From Spirosoma fluviale (GTDB lineage: Bacteria > Bacteroidota > Bacteroidia > Cytophagales > Spirosomataceae), in assembly GCA_945860325.1 (NCBI GenBank), contig CAMARL010000042.1, positions 1 to 12,708 of the forward strand: a stretch of DNA of 12,708 bases, written 5' to 3'. A program made the translations under genes and the position numbers. Positions 6,319 to 12,708 of this stretch are shown here, one piece after another. The notes beneath the pieces were generated by a model. The model worked only from the letters and a program-made list of their open reading frames with translations. It was not told where the DNA came from and made no database searches. Position 1 is the stretch's first letter. Each line of letters begins with the position of its first letter.

Positions 6319-7406
6319 TGTGGATCGCTCTACTTATTTGCCTTGTTTTAATCAGCCTTAATGTGGTGGTCGGCGTGTATGTGGAGCGAAAATTATCAGC
6401 ATTTATGCAAGACCGTTTGGGACCAACGGAAGTTGGTAAGTGGGGTCTATTGCAAGTTTTTGCCGACTTACTAAAGTTGTTACAAAAGGAGGATATCGTT
6501 CCTTTTGCCGCCCAAAGAAAACTTTTTCTTGCGGCACCCTGGATTATATTTTTGTCTATTTTTGGCGCTTTTTCTGTTATACCCTTAAGCTCAGGAGTTT
6601 GGCTCCAAGGTAGCCAGACAGAAATGGGTTTAATGCTCTTGATGGGTATTATATCGTTGGATACGCTAGGAATATTGCTGGCCGGCTGGACATCCAATAA
6701 TAAATATTCGTTGTTAGGCGCGATTCGTTCGGCGGCCCAACTAGTTTCCTATGAAATACCGTTAGGACTGTCCATTTTATCAGTTGTCATTTTATCATCT
6801 AGCTTGAATTTGCAGGAGATTGCGGGCCAACAAGGTATTTTTGCAGAAGGGGAACAATATTTATTTGGTATTAAATATACAGGTATTGAAGTGGGAAGCA
6901 TGGGCGGAATTTTGACTTGGAATGTGGTCCGAATGCCTTTTCTGTTTTTTTTATTCATCGTCTTTTTTATTGCCAGTTTAGCTGAAGCTAATCGGGCACC
7001 CTTTGATATTCCAGAAGCTGAATCGGAATTGGTCGGCGGTTTTCATACCGAATATTCAGGGATGCGTTGGGCGTTATTGTTTCTATCTGAGTATGGTATT
7101 ATGCTATTAGTCAGCATATTAGGTGTGATACTATTTTGGGGTGCTTGGTATTCGCCTTTTCCCAATATTGGTCGTTTTGTACTAGCTGACTGGACTAATG
7201 GAACGCCAGGTACTTTGTTGGGAACAGCCTTAGGTTTTTTCTGGCTCATGATGAAGTCATATATATTGATCGCTTTACAAATGTGGGTTCGCTGGACGCT
7301 GCCTAGGTTGCGGGTAGACCAACTTATGTACTTGTCTTGGAAAGTTCTGACCCCCATTGCTTTATTTTTCGTCGCAATATCCTCGGTTTGGTCGCTATTA
7401 AAGTAA
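6318..7406 (+). CDS. nuoH: NADH-quinone oxidoreductase subunit H (complex I membrane arm)
   Basis: A 362-residue integral membrane protein, the ND1 homologue that joins the peripheral arm of complex I to the membrane arm and forms much of the quinone cavity. Conserved segments are ERKLSAFMQDRLGPTEVG (23-40), LLQVFADLLKLLQKEDIVP (44-62), AEANRAPFDIPEAESELVGG (222-241) with the acidic loop lining the quinone path, HTEYSGMRWALLFLSEY (243-259), and WVRWTLPRLRVDQLM (323-337). About eight hydrophobic helices are visible, and no key segment is missing, so it looks functional. Its start overlaps the metZ stop by one base. No other nuo gene is in the window: nuoG and nuoI, the usual neighbours, are replaced by metZ and a TonB receptor. 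The subunit is therefore encoded apart from the rest of the complex, or is a second copy. Confidence 0.95.
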   Translation: MWIALLICLVLISLNVVVGVYVERKLSAFMQDRLGPTEVGKWGLLQVFADLLKLLQKEDIVPFAAQRKLFLAAPWIIFLSIFGAFSVIPLSSGVWLQGSQTEMGLMLLMGIISLDTLGILLAGWTSNNKYSLLGAIRSAAQLVSYEIPLGLSILSVVILSSSLNLQEIAGQQGIFAEGEQYLFGIKYTGIEVGSMGGILTWNVVRMPFLFFLFIVFFIASLAEANRAPFDIPEAESELVGGFHTEYSGMRWALLFLSEYGIMLLVSILGVILFWGAWYSPFPNIGRFVLADWTNGTPGTLLGTALGFFWLMMKSYILIALQMWVRWTLPRLRVDQLMYLSWKVLTPIALFFVAISSVWSLLK

Positions 7407-7455
7407 ATTTTATCGTGGAATTTTCGTATTTTTAGCTTTAACTACTTCCTTATTT

Positions 7456-9861
7456 ATGAATAAACTCTTACTAAGAGTACTACCCATAGTTCTTTTTTTG
7501 GCCGGAAGCCAATTCTCACTCGCCCAAACAACCACTTTACCATCCGTTTACGGTCGTGTCTTAGATGCTCAAACTGGAGAACCCTTACGCGGTGCTGACA
7601 TTTCCGTTGATTTTAAAAAATCGGGTGTTTCTACTGACTCTGCAGGTCGCTATCGATTATATCTTCCCTTTGGTGAATATGTTTTAAAAGTTAGTCATGT
7701 GGGCTATAATCCCTATCGGACTAAATTTTACCTGAAAGCTGATTTTGAATTAAATGTTCAATTGAACGATGTGACGAAGCAATTGGAAGAAGTTATTGTA
7801 TCTAGCGCTGCGACCAAACGGGATATTCAAACACCTTCTTTAGGTGTGACGGTTTTGAGTTTGAAAGGAATTAAAAAATTACCCACCATGATGGGTGAGG
7901 TGGATGTTATTCGAAGCTTACAAACTTTGCCTGGTGTTTCTTCAGTGGGTGAGGGGGCCAATGGACTTAACATTCGAGGAAGTAATGTGGATCAAAATCT
8001 AATCTATATTGACGATACTCCCATTTTTAATCCGACCCATATGTTTGGATTATTTTCCGTTTTTGCTTCTGATGCGATTCGAGATTTAGAATTATATAAA
8101 GGAGGTATTCCTACTCGTTTTGGTGGCCGTTCGGCTTCCGTATTGGATATTAAGATGATTGAGCCTAATACGGATAAATTCAAAATGCAAGGAGGAATCG
8201 GTTTAGTTTCTAACCGACTATTGGCTGAGATACCCATTATTAAAGAAAAGTTATCGGTTATGGTAGCTGGTCGTTTATCCTTAAATGATTTTATGTTTAA
8301 ATGGTTTGCGCCTAATTACTTGAAAAATATTCGGGCCAATTTCTCTGATGTGGCAACCAAGGTTTTTTATAGGCCTAACAATAAGAATACCATTTCATTT
8401 TCTAGTTATTTAAGTCAGGATTATTATCGGGTAGATTCATTGTTCAGCATTGAAAATGTGATTGCCAAACGTACCTCGTTTGATTATGGCCACACCAATT
8501 TTGCGATACATTGGAATCATTATTTTTCTGAGAAGTTGAATTTGATGCTAAGTGCGGCAAGCACTGTTTATAAGACGAAGACTTATGCTCCTGATACGGT
8601 TAATACCATTGATTTAAATAGTTTCATCAAATACAAAAACCTATCGGCAAGTTTTGATTTTCAGCCGAATGATAAGCATAAGATGAATTTTGGAGGTACG
8701 ATTACGCGATATGATATTGATCCAGGGTCTTTGAATATTGGTGTTGTTTCCCGAGTGGCTACGGTTAAAATTCAAGATGAGCAGTCGATGGAAGCCGCGA
8801 TTTATGCGGATGATGAGTTTAAGATGAACGAGACCTTTACCATTCAATATGGTTTGCGTTATTCGCAATATTGGCGAATTGGCGCGGGAACGTTTAATGA
8901 ATATACGCCTAATCGCATGCCTTCATTAAATTCCGTTATTAGTAAAAAGACTTATGCGGATGGTGAGGTTATGTCTTCATACGGTGGATTTGAGCCACGT
9001 TTAACCATGAAATATTCGATTGGTGAAAATACAACCATGAAATTTGGGTATAATCGGATGCAGCAGTTTTTCCAATTGCTTTCGAATAACACAACTCCAT
9101 TGCCTACTTCTCGTTGGAAAACAGCGGATCAGTTTATTAAGCCCCAACAAAGTGATTTTCTATCTTTGGGTTTATTTAAAACCTACAATGAAAACGTCTA
9201 TGAAGCATCTTTAGAGACCTATTACCGAGATGTCCGCAATACCCTTGATTTTATTTCAGGAGCTAATTTGCAATTAAATCCCAACATTGAAACTCAGTTG
9301 GTGACCGGAAAAAGCAAAGCCTATGGAGTTGAATTAATGGTTCAAAAGAAAAAAGGTGAGGTAAGTGGTTGGGTTTCCTACACATACGCGCGTGCCTTCA
9401 GTCAAATGATCGGTGATTATCCTGAGGTACAGTCGATAAACGGAGGTGACTGGTTTGCGACCAATTATGATAAGCCTCATACATTTAATATGATGCTGAA
9501 TGTTCAGCCGACGACGCACCATAGCTTTTCATTTACTTTTGCATACAATACAGGTAGACCTTTTTCATCGCCTTCGGGTATGTATGAAATTGGAGGTAAA
9601 AAATATCCCGTATTCCAAGAGAGGAATAATGACCGTATTCGAGATTACCACCGCTTAGATTTTTCGTGGACCATTAATAATCCGTCGATGAAAAGTCAGC
9701 GCTGGGAGGGTAGTTGGGTTTTCACGGTCTACAACCTTTATGGCAGACAGAATCCTTATTCGGTATTCTTTAAATCCTCCAAAATAGGACTTAGAGCCTA
9801 TGAACTAAGCGTGTTTGCCTCTCCTTTTATTTCTCTTACGTACAATTTTAAATTTTTATAG
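7456..9861 (+). CDS. TonB-dependent outer-membrane receptor with carboxypeptidase-like N-domain
   Basis: An 801-residue outer-membrane active transporter powered by TonB-ExbBD. A Sec signal peptide (1-24, ending SLAQ) is followed by a CarbopepD-regulatory-like beta domain (about 31-105, VYGRVLDAQTGEPLRGADIS), a TonB-box-like EEVIVSS (111-117), and a plug (about 142-233) with GANGLNIRGSNVDQNLIYID and GGIPTRFGGRSASVLDIK. The remainder is a beta-barrel ending in LTYNFKFL with a terminal hydrophobic residue. The receptor is smaller than SusC proteins (about 1000 residues), and the next gene encodes a DUF4249 lipoprotein rather than SusD, so this is not a classical polysaccharide locus. The substrate is unknown. 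The 49-base gap from nuoH holds TATTTTTA at 7427-7434, one base from the -7 consensus, so a separate promoter is possible. Confidence 0.95.
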   Translation: MNKLLLRVLPIVLFLAGSQFSLAQTTTLPSVYGRVLDAQTGEPLRGADISVDFKKSGVSTDSAGRYRLYLPFGEYVLKVSHVGYNPYRTKFYLKADFELNVQLNDVTKQLEEVIVSSAATKRDIQTPSLGVTVLSLKGIKKLPTMMGEVDVIRSLQTLPGVSSVGEGANGLNIRGSNVDQNLIYIDDTPIFNPTHMFGLFSVFASDAIRDLELYKGGIPTRFGGRSASVLDIKMIEPNTDKFKMQGGIGLVSNRLLAEIPIIKEKLSVMVAGRLSLNDFMFKWFAPNYLKNIRANFSDVATKVFYRPNNKNTISFSSYLSQDYYRVDSLFSIENVIAKRTSFDYGHTNFAIHWNHYFSEKLNLMLSAASTVYKTKTYAPDTVNTIDLNSFIKYKNLSASFDFQPNDKHKMNFGGTITRYDIDPGSLNIGVVSRVATVKIQDEQSMEAAIYADDEFKMNETFTIQYGLRYSQYWRIGAGTFNEYTPNRMPSLNSVISKKTYADGEVMSSYGGFEPRLTMKYSIGENTTMKFGYNRMQQFFQLLSNNTTPLPTSRWKTADQFIKPQQSDFLSLGLFKTYNENVYEASLETYYRDVRNTLDFISGANLQLNPNIETQLVTGKSKAYGVELMVQKKKGEVSGWVSYTYARAFSQMIGDYPEVQSINGGDWFATNYDKPHTFNMMLNVQPTTHHSFSFTFAYNTGRPFSSPSGMYEIGGKKYPVFQERNNDRIRDYHRLDFSWTINNPSMKSQRWEGSWVFTVYNLYGRQNPYSVFFKSSKIGLRAYELSVFASPFISLTYNFKFL

Positions 9862-9863
9862 AG

Positions 9864-11012
9864 ATGCCTACTCATTTATTTAGATATATACTTTTTTCTA
9901 CCATCATTGGCATGATTTCTTGGGCTTGTATCAACCCCATAATGGATTTCAAGCAAATTGATTCCACCTCGTATATGACTATTGAAGCCGATATTTCTGA
10001 TGATGAGGCTTTAAACAAAATTCGAATTACGAGTTCAGCCAATCGAATTATTTCTCAAAATCCCTTGGCAGTAACTAAAGCTGAAGTATATGTGTTAGAC
10101 CAAACTGGTTTAAAAACGATCTTCAAAGAAGGAATAGTTCTCGGCACCTATTTGCCTCCTGTAGGATTTGTAGGTAAGACGGGGTCAACCTATCGCTTAT
10201 TTGTAAAAACGCTTACCGGGAAGCAATATGAAAGTTTGGAAGAAAAAATGATTCCAGCTCCTGAAATTGAAAATATTGTCACTCAGTTTGAGGTGCGTGA
10301 TCAATACGATAAGGTAGATCCACGTCGTAATGGTTTTTCAGTGTATGTCGATTTTAAAGATAGTCCTCGAGAAGGCGATTTTTATATGTGGAATTGGAGG
10401 CATTTTGAAAAAATTTCAATCTGTGAAACCTGTGAGGGGGGTGCCACCTGGAATTTCAAAACCAATGTTTGCGTAGCACCTAGAATACCTACTGAAGATA
10501 TTTTGAATTATATGTGCAATGGAAATTGCTGGGATATTTCCACTAATAATGACCTAAATGTGTTCTCTGATGTGCTGACCAACGGGCAGAGAATTTCAGG
10601 ACGTCAAGTAGCTCGAGTGCCTTTTGATGGGTATTCGCCCTATTATTTGCGATTAGAGCAACGTTCTATCACCAAGAATGCATTTAATTTTTACCAATCC
10701 TTAATTGCTCAAGTACAATCCAGCGGATCTTTATTTGACGTACCTGCTGAGACTCGTTTTAGTATGAATATTAAGCCTATAACAGATCCTAAGGAAAGAG
10801 TATTGGGGATTTTTAATGTATTTTCTGTACGTAAAAAGATTTACTTCATCGATCGATTAAAGAGTGTTCCTAAGGAAGAGTTTGCTTTAATCACGTATTT
10901 AACGGGAGAAATTTATACGTGTCCTCCAGGTTCTGTGAATTGCCAAGACCGCGTTCCTTGCGTGGAATCTTCCTTTCGAACAAAAATTACTCCAGAAGGA
11001 TGGATTTTATAA
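9864..11012 (+). CDS. DUF4249 family lipoprotein, cysteine-rich
   Basis: A 382-residue protein of the DUF4249 family, which in Bacteroidota is regularly encoded just after a TonB-dependent receptor. A hydrophobic leader (about 6-21) ends at Cys22 (ISWAC), a loose lipobox, so it is probably a lipoprotein of the outer membrane. The first part looks like beta sandwich modules with Thr-Ser-rich strands (NKIRITSSANRI, TKAEVYVLDQTG). The central region has five cysteines (187, 190, 203, 218, 222) in CETCEGG, NVCVAP and MCNGNCWD, and the C-terminus has three more (353, 360, 366), so disulfides or metal binding are possible. The ATG begins two bases after the receptor stop, so both are one unit. The function of the family is not established; surface partner of the receptor is inferred. 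Confidence 0.87.
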   Translation: MPTHLFRYILFSTIIGMISWACINPIMDFKQIDSTSYMTIEADISDDEALNKIRITSSANRIISQNPLAVTKAEVYVLDQTGLKTIFKEGIVLGTYLPPVGFVGKTGSTYRLFVKTLTGKQYESLEEKMIPAPEIENIVTQFEVRDQYDKVDPRRNGFSVYVDFKDSPREGDFYMWNWRHFEKISICETCEGGATWNFKTNVCVAPRIPTEDILNYMCNGNCWDISTNNDLNVFSDVLTNGQRISGRQVARVPFDGYSPYYLRLEQRSITKNAFNFYQSLIAQVQSSGSLFDVPAETRFSMNIKPITDPKERVLGIFNVFSVRKKIYFIDRLKSVPKEEFALITYLTGEIYTCPPGSVNCQDRVPCVESSFRTKITPEGWIL

Positions 11013-11047
11013 TTTTTGAATGATCTTTGTGCTTTTAAATTTTTCCT

Positions 11048-12058
11048 ATGGTAGGTGTATTAATTGTTAATTTAGGGACTCCAGATGATCCAGGAACTCC
11101 TTCGGTACGTAAGTATTTACGTGAATTTTTGATGGATGGTCGAGTAATCGACATTCCATACCTGATTCGTTATATTCTAGTTAAAGGAATTATTGCTCCA
11201 TTTAGAGCGCCTAAATCAGCCAAAATCTATAAGGAATTATGGGAAGAACGAGGTTCTCCTTTGAAATTTTATGGGGAAGATGTTGCTCGCGATTTACAGG
11301 TAAAACTAGGTGATTCCTTTTATGTGCGCTTAGCCATGCGCTATCAGAGTCCTGATTTAGCTTCAGCCATGGCGGATATGGAAGCCAAAAATTTAAAGAA
11401 ATTAATTGTCATTCCATTTTTTCCACAATATGCTTCGGCTTCTACTGGATCCGTATTTGAACGCGTGATGCAATTGATGTCCAAATGGCAAGTGATGCCC
11501 TCCCTTTCTATCGCAAGTTATTTTTATGATCATCCCGCATTCTCAAGTTATTTTGCTGCTAAAGCCGCGAATTACCAAAAGGATGTAAACTTTGATTATT
11601 ATTTGTTTTCATACCATGGAATCCCTGAACGACATGTGCGTAAGGGTGATTTAACTAAAACGACTTGTGTTTTTGGTACTTGCTGTGAGTCAATCACCGA
11701 TAAAAATCATGGTTGCTATCGGGCACAATGCCATGAAACGACTCGATTGATCGCTGGAAAGATGGGATTGAAACCAGGTACCTACAGCACATCTTTCCAA
11801 AGTAGATTAGGTCGAGATCCTTGGCTTAAGCCTTATACGGATGAAGTGATTCCTAAATTGGTGGCCGATGGACATAAAAAAGTATTGGCTTTTTCGCCTG
11901 CTTTTGTGGCTGACTGTCTAGAAACAACGATTGAAGTAGGTGAGGAGTACAAAGAAATATTTGAAGAGGCGGGTGGCGAACACTGGCAATTAGTTGAAAG
12001 TTTAAACAATTCACCGGAGTGGGTAGGTATTTTGGAGGACTTAGTTAAAAAATCATAA
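11048..12058 (+). CDS. hemH: Ferrochelatase (heme synthesis, final step)
   Basis: A 336-residue enzyme that inserts Fe2+ into protoporphyrin IX (or, in some bacteria, coproporphyrin III). The N-terminus VGVLIVNLGTPDDPGTPSVRKYL is typical. The metal-site His190 is in FSYHGIPERH, and the second essential acid, Glu292, is in DCLETTIEVGEEY; the end FQSRLGRDPWLKP is also conserved. Between about 207 and 228 there is a cysteine cluster CVFGTCCESI...HGCYRAQC with five cysteines (207, 212, 213, 223, 228), resembling the internal [2Fe-2S] segment reported for some ferrochelatases such as Bdellovibrio. Cluster binding is inferred, not shown. The gene starts 36 bases after the DUF4249 gene; GATCTTTG at 11022-11029 is one base from the -7 consensus, so it may have its own promoter. 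The next gene follows by one base. Confidence 0.96.
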   Translation: MVGVLIVNLGTPDDPGTPSVRKYLREFLMDGRVIDIPYLIRYILVKGIIAPFRAPKSAKIYKELWEERGSPLKFYGEDVARDLQVKLGDSFYVRLAMRYQSPDLASAMADMEAKNLKKLIVIPFFPQYASASTGSVFERVMQLMSKWQVMPSLSIASYFYDHPAFSSYFAAKAANYQKDVNFDYYLFSYHGIPERHVRKGDLTKTTCVFGTCCESITDKNHGCYRAQCHETTRLIAGKMGLKPGTYSTSFQSRLGRDPWLKPYTDEVIPKLVADGHKKVLAFSPAFVADCLETTIEVGEEYKEIFEEAGGEHWQLVESLNNSPEWVGILEDLVKKS

Positions 12059-12059
12059 G

Positions 12060-12708
12060 ATGCTTTATTTAGTACTCTCAGTCGTTTTTTCGGTTCTATT
12101 ACTGGTGAATTTCAGGGCGCATGCTCGATTCCAAGTGGATACCCGAATTGCCATTTTATTGAATTATCCAGTTTGTTTTTTAACGGCCTATTTTCATCAG
12201 CCTTCTGCTATTCCATTTCATTGGCCTTCCACTGGGGATACATTTTTGCTAATGGCTATGGGTGTGGGATTTGTTATTACCTTTTTATTGTCTGGTTTTT
12301 CTACTCAAAAAAATGGAATGGCGCCTACTTCGTTGGCCAACAATATTTCGCTCGTTATTCCTGTATTAATTAATCTATTTATATTAAAGACAGGCGGCGA
12401 GATTAATTGGTCAATTTCCTTAGGATTGGTTTTGTCCTTTGCAGCCATTTATTTTTGCAGCCCTCAATTGACTTCAGCGGATGGAGTCAAACCCGTAGTT
12501 TGGTTGTTATTAGCTGTTTTTGTCGCCTATGGTTTGACTAATACGCTTTTTAGTTATCTCAACAGCTCATTGACTTATTTTGTAGGGGGCACATTACCTT
12601 TCATCATGATGATACTGATCGGTTCCATGCTAAGTTCAGCGATTGTACTTATATGGAAATCGGTCAATGGCACATTAGCTTGGAATCGTAATTCAGTTTT
12701 AGCTGCTA
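12060..12708 (+). CDS. DMT/EamA-like multi-spanning membrane transporter, 3' end missing
   Basis: An open frame of 216 codons begins with ATG one base after the hemH stop (TAAG then ATG) and runs off the window end without a stop. The translation is very hydrophobic, with at least seven helices, about residues 1-18, 30-46, 61-80, 91-110, 118-133, 145-165 and 173-200. The pattern, and the segment NGMAPTSLANNISLVIPVLI (85-104), resemble the drug/metabolite transporter (EamA) families in Bacteroidota, which have ten helices in two repeats. Cargo is unknown. A role in heme or porphyrin handling through the hemH neighbourhood would be only a guess. Family call is moderate because about one third of the protein is not visible. 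Confidence 0.75.
   Translation, partial: MLYLVLSVVFSVLLLVNFRAHARFQVDTRIAILLNYPVCFLTAYFHQPSAIPFHWPSTGDTFLLMAMGVGFVITFLLSGFSTQKNGMAPTSLANNISLVIPVLINLFILKTGGEINWSISLGLVLSFAAIYFCSPQLTSADGVKPVVWLLLAVFVAYGLTNTLFSYLNSSLTYFVGGTLPFIMMILIGSMLSSAIVLIWKSVNGTLAWNRNSVLAA

Noticed and set aside
6293..6697. Minus-strand open frame of 134 codons opposite the metZ end and nuoH
   Set aside because: Antisense shadow of nuoH; composition not like a real protein and no motif.
7407..7455. Terminator after nuoH
   Set aside because: No inverted repeat followed by a T-run is present; read-through from metZ-nuoH into the receptor gene is possible.
12173..12373. 66-codon plus-strand open frame after hemH
   Set aside because: It is another frame inside the DMT-like transporter, whose frame is open from 12060 to the window end with consistent membrane helices.

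Overview
The window is AT-rich, densely packed bacterial chromosome from a member of the Bacteroidota, probably a Cytophagales-type aquatic or soil bacterium. This is inferred from three things: a SusC/OmpA-style TonB-dependent receptor with an N-terminal carboxypeptidase-like domain next to a DUF4249 lipoprotein, a tandem DUF1080 protein next to a Tat-exported Gfo/Idh/MocA oxidoreductase, and promoter-like sequences of the Bacteroidota type (TTTG / TAnnTTTG). No tRNA, rRNA, CRISPR array, insertion sequence or prophage gene is visible, and no gap between genes exceeds about 145 bases.

Layout. (1) 1-804, plus strand: the 3' part of miaA (tRNA dimethylallyltransferase), cut by the window edge. 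(2) 793-2152, minus strand: a compact cluster of a membrane-anchored triple-PASTA protein followed by two small single-domain rhodaneses. Its end overlaps the end of miaA by 12 bases. (3) 2245-5011, minus strand: a two-gene operon of a secreted tandem DUF1080 protein and a Tat-signal Gfo/Idh/MocA oxidoreductase, ended by a clear intrinsic terminator. (4) 5012-5154: a divergent promoter region with two related inverted repeats. (5) 5155-7406, plus strand: metZ (O-succinylhomoserine sulfhydrylase type) overlapping by one base with nuoH (complex I membrane subunit). (6) 7456-11012, plus strand: a TonB-dependent receptor and a cysteine-rich DUF4249 lipoprotein, two bases apart. (7) 11048-12708, plus strand: hemH (ferrochelatase) and, one base downstream, a DMT/EamA-like multi-spanning transporter that runs off the window end.

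How the genes may work together. The DUF1080 and Gfo/Idh pair fits the glycoside 3-oxidation route, in which an oxidoreductase makes a 3-keto sugar and DUF1080 proteins cleave the 3-keto-glycoside. The receptor and DUF4249 lipoprotein form an outer-membrane uptake or surface pair of unknown substrate. The remaining genes are housekeeping (tRNA modification, methionine synthesis, respiration, heme synthesis). I see no clear evidence of a wholly new system. The points most worth checking are the PASTA/rhodanese cluster with a CxxC inside a PASTA domain, nuoH outside any visible nuo operon, the cysteine-rich insertion in ferrochelatase, and the paired inverted repeats in the divergent promoter region.
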